Assembly: GCA_938035945.1 (NCBI GenBank)
Contig: CALHOU010000021.1
Location: forward strand, 1-64,000
Direction of reading: 5' to 3'
From: an uncultured Granulosicoccaceae bacterium
GTDB taxonomy: Bacteria; Pseudomonadota; Gammaproteobacteria; Granulosicoccales; Granulosicoccaceae
DNA length: 64,000 nucleotides
In this document: positions 8,607-17,783 of the stretch, one piece after another
How positions within the stretch are numbered: the first letter of the stretch is position 1
Layout: the number at the start of each line of letters is the position of its first letter
The notes under the pieces: generated by a model
What the model was told of the DNA's origin: nothing
The model's database searches: none
The model's input: the letters and a program-made list of their open reading frames with translations, nothing else
Made by a program: the position numbers and the translations under genes

Positions 8607-9956
8607 ATGTCAGCACCCGTTATCGACTTCATTCACGATCTTCGTTGGGCCGATGCACCAACAGATGTACAAGCGAGCGCGCGCTTAGCTTTGCTTGATT
8701 TGCTGGGCGTGGCCGCCAGTGGCACAGCCACCACTTTGTCAAAGCTTATTCGCCAACATGCGTATGAGCAATTCGCGCCACGAACCGCGCCTGGTTTTGA
8801 AGGTTGTCGCATCTTATTTGATGGTAGACGTTGTAGCGCACCGGGTGCAGCATTGGCCGGTGGTATGTTGATTGATTCGGTCGATGCTCACGATGGTCAG
8901 AAATTAACGAAAGGGCACGTTGGTTGTGGAGTTTTGCCCAGTGCATTAGCGTTTTGCGAAATGGATGTGGAGAGCTCGGAGTCCGATTTAATGGGTCACT
9001 TATTAATGGCATACGAAATTGGTACACGCGCCGGTATTGCCTTGCATCAAAGTGCTAACGACTATCACACCTCAGGTGCATGGATTGCTTTGGCTGCTTC
9101 AAGTATTGGCTCACGGGCGATGAAGTTATCAGCTAAACACACGCGCGAAGCTTTGGGTATCGCTGAATACCACGGACCGCGTTCGCAAATGATGCGGTGC
9201 ATTGATCATCCAACCATGCTTAAAGATGGTTCGGGGTGGGGCGCTATGGCGGGAGTTTCGGCAAGCCTGTTGGCGCGCGATGGATTCACCGGTGCTCCAG
9301 CCTTAACGATTGAGCAAGATGATGTGCAAAACGTGTGGTCTGACCTTGGTTCGCGATGGTACATGCTAGAGCAATATATCAAAGCTTTTCCGGTTTGCCG
9401 TTGGGCACAACCGGCCATAGCTGCCGTGTTAAAACTGCACAGCGAGCATGAATTCAAGCACAGTGATATCGAGCGTATGGAAATCGCCACTTTCCATGAA
9501 TCCAAACGGCTTGCTGTGAGTGAGCCGGATAGCACGGAGCAGGCACAATACAGCTTACCGTTTCCCGCAGCAGTTGCTGCTGTGCACAAGAACGTGAACG
9601 TAGAACACATCGATGGCGATGGCCTTGTCAATGAAGATGTGCTGCGCATTAGCCGCATGGTTGAGTTGGTTGAGGTTGATGCATACAACGATGCATTCCC
9701 GGCAAAAAGATATAGCCACATAACGCTTGAATTGAGCGATGGACGCAAGCTCGAATCAGGCACGGTTGAAGCGCCAGGTGACCCAGAGATGCCGTTTGAG
9801 CACTCTGAAGTTGAAGATAAGTTTATGCGCTTCGCAACCCCTGCTTTAAGCGAGTTTGGGGCAATCGCCTTGGCCGACGAGGTTCGAAGCATTGGCGCAA
9901 AACCGTCGCTAAGCACGCTCAATGCGTTGATCTATAAAGCCGGCGCGTTCAAGTAA
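8607..9956 (+). CDS. MmgE/PrpD family protein
   Basis: A 449-residue protein of the MmgE/PrpD family, which includes 2-methylcitrate dehydratase and cis-aconitate decarboxylase. The N-terminus has the typical LLDLLGVAASG, then SVDAHDGQK (usual HxxDxDD region in modified form), a helical LMAYEIGTRAG segment and KAFPVCRWAQPAI near residue 258. No prp genes lie nearby, so methylcitrate dehydration is not supported. It could be a catabolic dehydratase of unknown substrate. It is transcribed alone, divergent from the protease gene. Confidence 0.87.
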   Translation: MSAPVIDFIHDLRWADAPTDVQASARLALLDLLGVAASGTATTLSKLIRQHAYEQFAPRTAPGFEGCRILFDGRRCSAPGAALAGGMLIDSVDAHDGQKLTKGHVGCGVLPSALAFCEMDVESSESDLMGHLLMAYEIGTRAGIALHQSANDYHTSGAWIALAASSIGSRAMKLSAKHTREALGIAEYHGPRSQMMRCIDHPTMLKDGSGWGAMAGVSASLLARDGFTGAPALTIEQDDVQNVWSDLGSRWYMLEQYIKAFPVCRWAQPAIAAVLKLHSEHEFKHSDIERMEIATFHESKRLAVSEPDSTEQAQYSLPFPAAVAAVHKNVNVEHIDGDGLVNEDVLRISRMVELVEVDAYNDAFPAKRYSHITLELSDGRKLESGTVEAPGDPEMPFEHSEVEDKFMRFATPALSEFGAIALADEVRSIGAKPSLSTLNALIYKAGAFK

Positions 9957-9961
9957 GTAAC

Positions 9962-9981
9962 TCGCCACTAGGCAGTGGCGA
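9962..9981. terminator. hairpin between convergent genes
   Basis: A perfect TCGCCACT-AGGC-AGTGGCGA inverted repeat between the MmgE/PrpD gene and the convergent small peptidoglycan-binding gene. There is no T run. A transcription end point is likely from its position only. Confidence 0.4.
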
Positions 9982-10011
9982 TAAATTGTGCACTCGGGAA
10001 TAAAACGTGAG

Positions 10012-10239
10012 CTAGAAAATATTGCGCAGGTGTTCGATAAATTCTGTATCCAGCGTATTATTTTGCGGCATTTTTTGCCGGCGTTTGTAAGTGCGCACCG
10101 CTTGCATGGTTTTCAGCCCCGGGATGCCGTCGACTTCACCTTTGTACAAGCCTAAATCTTGCATGGTTTCCTGCACCAACATAATGTCGCTGGTCGAGGC
10201 GGTTGGCGGCGAGCCCTTTTCGTTTACGGTGGGTTGCAT
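10012..10239 (-). CDS. small peptidoglycan-binding-like domain protein
   Basis: A 75-residue protein made almost entirely of one putative PG_binding_1 repeat: VQETMQDLGLYKGEVDGIPG, then TMQAVRTYKRRQKMP. Such three-helix domains bind peptidoglycan or serve as protein-protein modules. No signal peptide is visible, so it may act inside the cell or be exported by another route. It is divergent from tyrS with about 130 bases between. Confidence 0.6.
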   Translation of the reverse strand: MQPTVNEKGSPPTASTSDIMLVQETMQDLGLYKGEVDGIPGLKTMQAVRTYKRRQKMPQNNTLDTEFIEHLRNIF

Positions 10240-10367
10240 GCGCTGATCTTCTATCGTGCTGAGGTCTATGCTTTAAAGTGTAAACCAGATCGGGGTCGCA
10301 ATTGCGCACTTGATAGCGCATTAGAGGGTAAAATAAACAACAACACGACAAGCAACCGTTTTCTTAA

Positions 10368-11684
10368 ATGAATAACTACCTAGAAGAACTGCGCTGGCGC
10401 GGGATGATTCACGATGTAATGCCCGGTGCGGAAGAACACTTGCTCGAAAGCATGCGCAGTGCTTACGTCGGTTTCGACCCGACTGCCGATTCGCTGCATA
10501 TTGGCAACTTGGTCACTATTATGCTTTTGGCGCATTTTCAACGCTGCGGTCATAAACCTGTGGCACTTGTGGGTGGCGCCACCGGTATGATCGGTGACCC
10601 ATCGGGTAAATCGGCCGAACGTAATTTGTTGGATGAAGCCACGCTTCGGCACAATCAAGATGCAATTCAAAAGCAGCTAGAACATTTCCTGGACTTCGAT
10701 TCGGCAAAAGACAACGCAGCCGTCATGGTCAATAACTATGATTGGATGAAGTCTTTCTCGTTCCTGGATTTCATTCGCGATGTGGGTAAGCACATCACCG
10801 TAAATTACATGATGGCGAAAGACTCGGTAAAGAATCGCATCACAGTCGATGCTGATGCCGATACTTCTGGCGGTGGTTCAGAAGGTATGAGTTTCACCGA
10901 ATTTACCTACCAGCTGGTGCAGGGTTACGACTTTCTGCATTTATTTAGAGAGAACAATTGCAGCTTGCAAATGGGCGGTAGCGATCAATGGGGCAACATT
11001 ACCACGGGTACTGAATTAATTCGTCGCATTGCCAATGGTAAGGCCTACGCCATAACTTGCCCTCTTATAACCAAGGCTGATGGTTCGAAGTTTGGTAAGA
11101 GCGAAGGTGGAAACGTCTGGCTCGACCCTGCGCGAACATCGGCATATAAGTTTTATCAATACTGGTTAAATTCGAGTGATGAGGACAGCGAGAAGTTTAT
11201 CCGTATTTTCACGTTCTTAGATGAATCAGAGATCAACGCACTAATTGCTGAACACAATGAGGCTAAGCATTTGCGCGTACTGCAAAAACGTTTAGCCGAT
11301 GAACTTACAACCATGGTACATAGCGCTGACGCCCTCGAAAAAGCAAAGCAGGCAAGTTCCATTTTGTTTGGTAACGCAACGGCCGATGATTTGAAAGCGC
11401 TCGATGAACAAACTTTTTTGGATGTGTTTGATGGTGTGCCACAAGCGCAAGTGTCAGCGGCGAATGTGGCGGCAGGTCTTGACATCGTTGCTGCCTTGGC
11501 AACCGATACTGGCTTTTTAAAGTCCAATGGTGAAGCACGCCGCGCGTTAAAAGAAAATTCTGTCGCGGTAAACAAAGTTAAAGTGCTCGAAGAGCACAAG
11601 ATTGGTACACAGGACTTAATCAACGATAAGTTTATTTTACTGCAACGCGGTAAAAAGAATTACTTTGTGTTGAAGGTTGTGTAA
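10368..11684 (+). CDS. tyrS: tyrosyl-tRNA synthetase
   Basis: A 438-residue class I aminoacyl-tRNA synthetase that charges tRNA-Tyr. The HIGH-type motif is HIGN at 44-47 and the KMSKS-type motif is KFGKS at about 241-245. [27 protein letters not shown] and the C-terminal S4-like domain ([17 protein letters not shown]) confirm it. The N-terminus [16 protein letters not shown] recalls Bacteroidetes-type enzymes as I remember them, rather than the enterobacterial form. That is an impression to test by phylogeny. Monocistronic. Confidence 0.97.
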   Translation: MNNYLEELRWRGMIHDVMPGAEEHLLESMRSAYVGFDPTADSLHIGNLVTIMLLAHFQRCGHKPVALVGGATGMIGDPSGKSAERNLLDEATLRHNQDAIQKQLEHFLDFDSAKDNAAVMVNNYDWMKSFSFLDFIRDVGKHITVNYMMAKDSVKNRITVDADADTSGGGSEGMSFTEFTYQLVQGYDFLHLFRENNCSLQMGGSDQWGNITTGTELIRRIANGKAYAITCPLITKADGSKFGKSEGGNVWLDPARTSAYKFYQYWLNSSDEDSEKFIRIFTFLDESEINALIAEHNEAKHLRVLQKRLADELTTMVHSADALEKAKQASSILFGNATADDLKALDEQTFLDVFDGVPQAQVSAANVAAGLDIVAALATDTGFLKSNGEARRALKENSVAVNKVKVLEEHKIGTQDLINDKFILLQRGKKNYFVLKVV

Positions 11685-11697
11685 CCGAGTAAGCACA

Positions 11698-12171
11698 CTA
11701 CCGTTGTACTTCAATCGGTTGGCGACTTCCAATGGGGCTGGAGCTAACCGATAATTCAAAAACAAACCCCGTATTCTTGCCTCGAACAGCCACTGTTTGT
11801 GGCAAGAATCTGCCGAATGGGCTAAAGCTCATGGTCTTATCTGAAATTTCAAAAACGCAGTCAGGCAATAATCCATCGCGGTACTCGGTTACCAATTCAT
11901 TGTTCACAGCATACAAAGTCACAGGTTCTGGAAAGATGATTGCGCGTTCGTAGCCTGTACGCAAATGCAAATCCACCGGAGCGCCTGCGTATCGCACTGC
12001 TTTGTTATTTGCCCAAGTCCCCATTGGGACTACAGATTCAAAGGTTTGCGCCAACAGCGATGGACTCGTGAGTGCTGTGGTGGTTAGAGTGGTAATAAGT
12101 AGCGTGGCGTAGCCGTACGATACCAGTCTGGGTTTTGATCGCTCACAGATTCTCTTTAATGGGTACTTCAT
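11698..12171 (-). CDS. exported protein of unknown function
   Basis: A 157-residue protein with a hydrophobic N-terminal segment (about residues 22-40) ending in SLLAQ, which looks like a signal peptide or anchor after a basic start. The mature part is short and beta-rich, with DLHLRTGYERAIIFPEPVTLY and PQTVAVRG. The pattern faintly resembles TraK/TIGR03749-type conjugation proteins, but no conjugation genes are nearby and I do not claim that. It converges on tyrS with a 13-base gap. Confidence 0.55.
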   Translation of the reverse strand: MKYPLKRICERSKPRLVSYGYATLLITTLTTTALTSPSLLAQTFESVVPMGTWANNKAVRYAGAPVDLHLRTGYERAIIFPEPVTLYAVNNELVTEYRDGLLPDCVFEISDKTMSFSPFGRFLPQTVAVRGKNTGFVFELSVSSSPIGSRQPIEVQR

Positions 12172-12381
12172 TTTTTCAATCCGAAAAAGCTTTACCTATA
12201 CATATCAGTTTTAGAAGTGAGTTGATATAGTTAGTTCCTGCATTTTGTGCACGATTTTACGAAATTGTGAGGAAAAAATCACACGAAAAATATCACACGA
12301 TATGAACACTGGCTTTGCCACGAAAGTTTTGTGTATAGTGAATTCCCGACAAACAAAACTGGTTTATAAGGATATGAACCC

Positions 12382-13029
12382 ATGCTTAATAAATCTCAAT
12401 CACGAACCGTCTATGTATTAGACGATGACCTTCAATGCATTAAATTCGCAACCCACTTGCTTGGCTCGCAGGGCTACGGTGTGCGCAAATTCACGTTGCC
12501 AGAAGACGCCATCGACGCTGTGTCGCACGCAGGAAAGAGGCACGAATCTGCTCTGCTAATCGATGTACACATGCCCACCATGAGTGGCTTGGAAGTGCTC
12601 GACCAATTACATCGGCACGGTGTTTTTATACCCGCTATCTATATGAGTGCGCATGCAGATGTGCCGAGCGCAATTGCGGTCATGGGAAGAGGGGCGATCA
12701 CCTTATTAGAAAAACCGCTGGAGCGCGTAGCCTTGATGCGTGCGATGAGCATGGCATTTTCAAAATCCATGCAACTACGCCGAAGCGTCCGCGCGGATAG
12801 GTGCGAATTGGTCCGCACTCAAGCACAGTTGGGCTCGCTGACAAACAGAGAATCAGAAATTGTGCGCGGCCTGTTGGCTGACTTAAGCAATGTCGAGATT
12901 GCCAGAGAATGCAATATCAGTATTAAAACGGTGGAGTTGTACCGCTCGAAAGTAATGACGAAGCTTGGGGCGAAAAATGCTGCACATCTGGTTCGCATGG
13001 TCCTGAGTCACGAGTACATGCGCTACTAG
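12382..13029 (+). CDS. FixJ/NarL-type response regulator
   Basis: A 215-residue two-domain regulator. The receiver has DDD near residue 14, the phospho-aspartate in LLIDVHMPTMSG near 54, the switch residue in YMSAH and the lysine in LLEKPLE. The C-terminal LuxR-type helix-turn-helix contains LTNRESEIVRGLL and SIKTVELYRSKVMTKLGA. A ribosome binding site AAGGAT lies upstream of the ATG. No partner kinase is adjacent. It stands just before two lipoprotein genes and the Tad locus, so a role in surface or pilus control is possible but inferred only from position. Confidence 0.9.
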   Translation: MLNKSQSRTVYVLDDDLQCIKFATHLLGSQGYGVRKFTLPEDAIDAVSHAGKRHESALLIDVHMPTMSGLEVLDQLHRHGVFIPAIYMSAHADVPSAIAVMGRGAITLLEKPLERVALMRAMSMAFSKSMQLRRSVRADRCELVRTQAQLGSLTNRESEIVRGLLADLSNVEIARECNISIKTVELYRSKVMTKLGAKNAAHLVRMVLSHEYMRY

Positions 13030-13197
13030 CCGTGATTTTAGGCAAAAATCAGTGGTAGTTTTCACGCGGCTTCGGTATCTTCACACTATTGCCCATTTTG
13101 ATAGTCGTCACTCGTTTATTGCCTACAGGTTGACGTACCAGATTGCCGAGATTGCGGTAACAGGACGCATGGCTTTGTTTACGAAGAGGTACCGGAA

Positions 13198-14442
13198 ATG
13201 AACTCCACCAAATTACTCCTTGCATGTGTTGGCCTACTGGTTATGGCTGGATGCGCAATGCAGCCAGCTGAGCCGGTTGCTCCCATCCCAACACCGGAAC
13301 CCGCCATCAAGGCCGACGCGGTCATTGCTCAGGATTTTGTCAACATCATGGTGCAAATCGACGAACTGTCACCGTGGTCAAGCGTTTTGAATTTTGCTTT
13401 GGACGCAGACACAACTTCCGCTACATTACCCACGGCCGTGAAAGCAAGACTCAATTTTGCTAAAGCCCTGCGAGCGGCAGCTGCAAAAAGTGGTTACTCA
13501 GTAAAAACTGTTGAAGACGAGCAAAGTGAAAATTTTATCAGCTTCACCATCACTGAATTCGAAGACCCTGTTATTGGCGAAAGCTACACCTATGACTTAT
13601 CCGTAGGTGATATCGATTTTCGTCGTGTGTATAAACCACTTGATGGTGATCGAGTAGAGCCAATCAAGCCAATGCTTGTTCGCGGAACCGATGTGACGAA
13701 TCTGGAATCGGACGACACGTTGTTTGCCAATCAACCAAGCAGATCCGCCAGCGCAACGATTGCTCAAACAGAAGATATATCCTCGCTTTCACCCGATAGC
13801 AACACATTTGATTCACCGGTTGCGGCAAATGACCAAGCTTTGGCTGTAAGCGATGATGCTACTGATACGCTTGCCAGTGGCGATGTGGACGATGATTCGA
13901 ACTTGAGTCAACTTGTTGTAGATTCGGCGAATGTGCAGGTTGAAGCTGATACTGCAATAGATCGTCCAAGCGAGCTATTGATCAGTAAGCCTGGTGAAGT
14001 GGTTGAGCCAATTGGCACTATTGATTCAGACGGGTTCGAGAAAGTACGTAAGATTAATATAGCGGTATCGGGCACATCAAACTATGAAAGCCTCTTGGCC
14101 GATAAGCAGAACGTTGTTGAAGAGATTTTAATTTTCGGTGATGACTCCTATGTACTCGGTGCCAGGAATAAGAAAATTCTAGGCGACATGATGACTAGTT
14201 TTGATCCAGATACAGATGTGGTATCGGTTGTGGGGTGTTCAACAGGTGTGACTAAAATTGAAAACGGTAACGCCGCACTGGCGATTGGCCGTGCGAATCG
14301 TGTAAAGGAGGCGCTTCTGTATAGTGGCGTACCGCACGATAAAATTTACGATGAGGGTTGCTGGTCACCCACACCAAACAGCACGCCATTCCCTAATCGC
14401 GGTGTTGTCATCACGGTAAAGCGAAAGGTCGACAACGGCTAA
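13198..14442 (+). CDS. OmpA-like lipoprotein
   Basis: A 414-residue outer-membrane-type lipoprotein. The signal ends in a lipobox, VMAGC at residues 17-21. The N-terminal domain (about 40-150) is unknown. A long acidic, Ser/Thr/Asp-rich linker follows (about 165-285). The last 120 residues resemble an OmpA/MotB peptidoglycan-binding domain: EILIFGDDSYVLGARNKKIL, VVGCSTG, and AIGRANRVKEAL...GV. It could tether the outer membrane to the wall. In many Tad loci an OmpA-like protein accompanies the secretin; here it lies upstream of flp with one gene between. Confidence 0.7.
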   Translation: MNSTKLLLACVGLLVMAGCAMQPAEPVAPIPTPEPAIKADAVIAQDFVNIMVQIDELSPWSSVLNFALDADTTSATLPTAVKARLNFAKALRAAAAKSGYSVKTVEDEQSENFISFTITEFEDPVIGESYTYDLSVGDIDFRRVYKPLDGDRVEPIKPMLVRGTDVTNLESDDTLFANQPSRSASATIAQTEDISSLSPDSNTFDSPVAANDQALAVSDDATDTLASGDVDDDSNLSQLVVDSANVQVEADTAIDRPSELLISKPGEVVEPIGTIDSDGFEKVRKINIAVSGTSNYESLLADKQNVVEEILIFGDDSYVLGARNKKILGDMMTSFDPDTDVVSVVGCSTGVTKIENGNAALAIGRANRVKEALLYSGVPHDKIYDEGCWSPTPNSTPFPNRGVVITVKRKVDNG

Positions 14443-14472
14443 CGCGTCACAAAACACTGACGATCGAAAATG

Positions 14473-14503
14473 CCACTCATGCGTTTGCGTGAGTGGTTTT
14501 TTT
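14473..14503 (+). terminator. intrinsic terminator
   Basis: CCACTCATGC-GTTT-GCGTGAGTGG followed by seven T residues, 30 bases after the OmpA-like lipoprotein gene. A clear rho-independent terminator. Confidence 0.85.
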
Positions 14504-14598
14504 GTGTGTTCTGTCACAATCAGTCTGGCTTGAATTGAAGTTGGATATTCGAGCGCACGCTACTACAGGGACCTATTTCCTCTTCGGACTCCTGTTCT

Positions 14599-15933
14599 AT
14601 GTCTTTGGACAAATCGTGCCTTGCCATTGCCATCGTGTTGGCCATTAGCGGATGTACGTCCAGTTCTAGCAGTAGCTCGCGTGATTCTGGCACTGATACA
14701 CCCTTAGTGGGAGCAGCCCAGCCAACAATAGAGCAGGGTGCTACTGCCAGCCCCGCGACTGGTGGAACACAAACTGGAGATCAGAGCAACAGTGAGGTGA
14801 ACGCGGTCAATGCCGAGGAGACGTCCAGCGTTGATGGTGCGTCTTCTAACGCAGGCAGCACAAGTACTCAAGACAGCACAAGTACTGCAGGCAATACAAG
14901 CAATTCTGGTGAAAGCGCTGTTGGCGTGACTTCCAATACCTCAAGCGCCATCGGCTCAGGCTATTCTGAGTTTATTGATTTCGGCGTTGACCCTACATCG
15001 CCTGACTTTGTCGAGAGCGATTCGCGATTTTTTCGTACAGCTGTGCTAGGTGCATGGGCTGGTACCGACTGTCGCCAAGTTAATTCTATCTTTTCAACCA
15101 CTGAAAGTTTACGCACTGTCTTCGTCTTCACGCAGACCCAGCTCATAGAATCTGAATATGTTTATAACTCGCTAGATTGCTCTGGAATACCGTCCAGCAA
15201 GTGGTATCCACTGCCTATTCGTAGTTGGAACCTGGGTCAATACCGCACCCTCAGTGATGGGTCGAATGTGTGGGAATTGGATACGACTGTAACGCAGCGC
15301 GGTGTCTATGCAGGCGATATTGATGAGGACCTCGGTACCGATAGTTACGTCAATATCGATTTTGTTGATGGAAAGCTGGAGTTCAATACGCTAGTTGAGA
15401 ATTATAAGATCACTCGACCTGCGGTGCGCTCTGGGCGGTACTTTGAAAAACTCCAAGGGCGTGGTTTAGCCGACATCAATGCGGCAGCACTAGCAGGGCG
15501 CTGGAAAGCGTCTTGCACCGGGCGATTGGAATCAACCTACGAGTTTTACGCAGACAGCTTAATCATAACTGATGAAAACTGGGCTGATGTGGGATGCGAG
15601 GGCGATAGCTATGCTGTGCGAAAAACCACGTTTAACCTCGACTACGGCGATCCCTTTACCAGCGTATTCGGTAACCACTTGATCGCAATTAAGCTCACGG
15701 CTGTAAGCAATGAGCTACTCAAGTTTGACACTAGCCAGGGTTTAGATGAGCCTGAATTTAAAGTTCAGGAGGGTAAAACCGAATTTCGAGCAGTCAGTAT
15801 CGATGAGAACACGCTCATACTTGCTTATTGTTTGTATCGCAATAGCGGCGAGGATGATTGTCAGGACAGCGAAGAGCGTACGCCTGATATGGTTGATCAT
15901 AATTGGGCTGTGAGGTTCGACAAGGTTTTATAG
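14599..15933 (+). CDS. lipoprotein of unknown function
   Basis: A 444-residue lipoprotein. The lipobox is AISGC at about 15-19, followed by a run of serines. Residues about 30-125 are a low-complexity Ser/Thr/Gly/Asn linker. The rest holds two similar-looking blocks, LGAWAGTDC... and LAGRWKASCTG..., each with spaced cysteines. This suggests two tandem beta-rich domains of one fold, perhaps disulphide-bonded. I do not recognise a family. It has its own upstream region and lies 170 bases before flp. Confidence 0.65.
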   Translation: MSLDKSCLAIAIVLAISGCTSSSSSSSRDSGTDTPLVGAAQPTIEQGATASPATGGTQTGDQSNSEVNAVNAEETSSVDGASSNAGSTSTQDSTSTAGNTSNSGESAVGVTSNTSSAIGSGYSEFIDFGVDPTSPDFVESDSRFFRTAVLGAWAGTDCRQVNSIFSTTESLRTVFVFTQTQLIESEYVYNSLDCSGIPSSKWYPLPIRSWNLGQYRTLSDGSNVWELDTTVTQRGVYAGDIDEDLGTDSYVNIDFVDGKLEFNTLVENYKITRPAVRSGRYFEKLQGRGLADINAAALAGRWKASCTGRLESTYEFYADSLIITDENWADVGCEGDSYAVRKTTFNLDYGDPFTSVFGNHLIAIKLTAVSNELLKFDTSQGLDEPEFKVQEGKTEFRAVSIDENTLILAYCLYRNSGEDDCQDSEERTPDMVDHNWAVRFDKVL

Positions 15934-16102
15934 GTTGTACGTCGCATTTTTTCCACAAAGACTTCCACCGTAATTAAATTCGGGTAAGTCGACCGTCGAT
16001 ACATAAGTTATGGCGATGTTATTAGTCAATTAAACACACAATGGATTTGTAAAAAGAGCTGCACCACGGCTCATGCATTTTAACTAAGTAGGCGATAACC
16101 AA

Positions 16103-16279
16103 ATGAAAAAATTAAAACAAAAAATCAAACGGTTTATTACTAAAGAAGAAGGCTTAACCACGGTTGAGTACGCGGTTGCAGGTGCAGTAGTTGCATCAGC
16201 TGTATTGCTAGCGTTCACCAACTTAGGTGGAGCTGTGGCGACAAAAATTGGTGGGATAACCACGTCCATCACGGGCTAA
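16103..16279 (+). CDS. flp: Flp-type major pilin
   Basis: A 58-residue type IVb prepilin: MKKLKQKIKRFITKEEG, then the cleavage site before LTTVEYAVAGAVVASAV with the conserved Glu at +5 and Tyr next to it, and a short C-terminal tail. This is the Flp/Fap family exactly in size and pattern. TadV, encoded next, should cleave after the glycine. It is the only flp copy in the window. AGTAGGCG upstream serves as ribosome binding site. A strong hairpin follows the stop codon. Confidence 0.93.
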   Translation: MKKLKQKIKRFITKEEGLTTVEYAVAGAVVASAVLLAFTNLGGAVATKIGGITTSITG

Positions 16280-16297
16280 TACCACCACTCTCGTTAA

Positions 16298-16330
16298 CGA
16301 ACATGGCTGTCGTTCTGACAGCTATGTTCG
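16298..16330 (+). promoter_or_regulatory. stem-loop between flp and tadV
   Basis: CGAACATGGCTGTC - GTTCT - GACAGCTATGTTCG forms a 14-pair stem with one G-U pair and a five-base loop. No T run follows, so it is not a classic terminator. It sits 18 bases after the flp stop and 25 bases before the tadV start. It could stabilise the flp message or lower read-through into the machinery genes. Confidence 0.65.
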
Positions 16331-16355
16331 ATAGCCAAGCTTACACCCGCCAACA

Positions 16356-16790
16356 TTGTACTCTCTTCCATTTCTTTTCATCCTACTGCTAATTTGCGTG
16401 ATTAGCGATTTCAAATCGCGGCGTATTCCTAACAGTATTATTGCTGTTGGTTTAGGCGTGGGTATAGGCTTCGCTGCGTTCAGTTCGCACAGTGGGGTCA
16501 CTATTGTGCAAGCTTTGATGGGTGTTCTAGCCGGGCTAATCATGCTTATGCCGTTTTACTTGTTGGGTAAAATGGGGGCAGGCGATGTGAAACTTCTGGC
16601 GATGTGCGGAAGCTATCTTGGCTTTCAGACTACTTTGATGGCAGGTTTTGCAACGCTCATGACCGGCGGTATTTTTGCGTTGATTTGGGTTGCGTTGCTC
16701 AAGACATTTCCGATTAAAGACAAACGCTACCCATACGCAGCAGCGATCGCCACTGGCACATTATTTGCGCCGTACCTACATTTTAACTAG
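16356..16790 (+). CDS. tadV: prepilin peptidase of the Tad system
   Basis: A 144-residue polytopic membrane aspartic peptidase that processes Flp prepilin and pseudopilins. The first catalytic Asp lies in VISDFKSRRIPN near residue 18. The second is in the GAGD motif of KMGAGDVKLLA near 71. About four to five membrane helices. An in-frame stop at 16332 lies upstream and no ATG exists before the first conserved helix, so the start must be the TTG at 16356, with no good ribosome binding site. A low translation rate fits an enzyme needed in small amounts. Confidence 0.88.
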   Translation: MYSLPFLFILLLICVISDFKSRRIPNSIIAVGLGVGIGFAAFSSHSGVTIVQALMGVLAGLIMLMPFYLLGKMGAGDVKLLAMCGSYLGFQTTLMAGFATLMTGGIFALIWVALLKTFPIKDKRYPYAAAIATGTLFAPYLHFN

Positions 16791-16874
16791 GTAAATTCGC
16801 TACAACGCTCAAATCCTATCCGATTTTGCCGATAAAGGTGACTGAGTCACAGTTAACCCGTTTGAGGTGTTGTC

Positions 16875-17717
16875 ATGTTGAATATGAAGGCTGGTGTTTT
16901 GCTGCTGCTCGCACTGCTGTTGGGCACGGGTGCCGCGATGATGGCGTATGGCTGGATTCAACAACAATCTCCGGAAGCGGCTGCGAATGAATCTGCCACG
17001 CTAATTTACGTCGCAGCTCGCGAAATTCCACACGGTAAAACTCTAGATAAATCCCATTTGAAAAAGATGGAATGGCCCTCAGATAGCGTCCCCAAGGGCG
17101 CGATACTTGCAACGGAAGACATTGTAGGAAAGGTTGTGAATCAGGAAATGTTACCTGATGAGCTGTTTTTGAGCGCCCGCGTGACAGACAAGCTTCAGGG
17201 CAGCCGGCTTTCGTCGATCGTGAAACCTTCGATGAGAGCGATTACGGTGCGGGTAAATGATGTTGCTGGCGTGGCTGGGTTTTTATTGCCTGGTAACCGT
17301 GTCGATGTGCTCGCCACTCGGATGGAAGATCGCCGAGCAATCACATCAACTTTACTGCAAAACGTAAAGGTACTAGCGGTTGATCAAAAGGCTTCAAGTG
17401 CGAAAGACGAACCGATTGTGGTACGTGCTGTGACACTCGAAGCAAAGCTTGAACACGCAGCTCTTTTGGCAAGTGCAACAGAAGAGGGAAATATTCAGTT
17501 GGTTCTTAGGAACCCTGATGATCAAAGCACACAGCTTACACCAGGTGAAAACCTGTTGGCCGCGCGGAGCGCTGCTGAGGCAGAACTTGAGCAAAATGCA
17601 CAGGCCCCTGAACTGGCTGCAGCATTGCCCGTAGTGAAGAAAAAAATTCGGAAGCCCGACGATAGATTAACGATTATTCGAGGCACCGAAGTTGTTAGAA
17701 CCACCCTTCGGCAATAA
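16875..17717 (+). CDS. rcpC: Tad pilus assembly protein CpaB/RcpC
   Basis: A 280-residue periplasmic protein with one N-terminal membrane helix (residues about 5-24) followed by a SAF domain (IYVAAREIPHGKTL...VGKVVNQEMLPDE). After it comes the conserved RAITVRVNDVAGVAGFLLPG segment and RVDVL of the CpaB family. The C-terminus is basic. It is thought to assist the secretin. A GAGGTG ribosome binding site precedes the ATG. It lies directly before the secretin gene, the usual order. Confidence 0.92.
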   Translation: MLNMKAGVLLLLALLLGTGAAMMAYGWIQQQSPEAAANESATLIYVAAREIPHGKTLDKSHLKKMEWPSDSVPKGAILATEDIVGKVVNQEMLPDELFLSARVTDKLQGSRLSSIVKPSMRAITVRVNDVAGVAGFLLPGNRVDVLATRMEDRRAITSTLLQNVKVLAVDQKASSAKDEPIVVRAVTLEAKLEHAALLASATEEGNIQLVLRNPDDQSTQLTPGENLLAARSAAEAELEQNAQAPELAAALPVVKKKIRKPDDRLTIIRGTEVVRTTLRQ

Positions 17718-17783
17718 ACAGCCAAGGTGGACTGTTAGAACGAATTCGCAAAACGCAATGGAAGGCGACCGACAGGAAATAAG

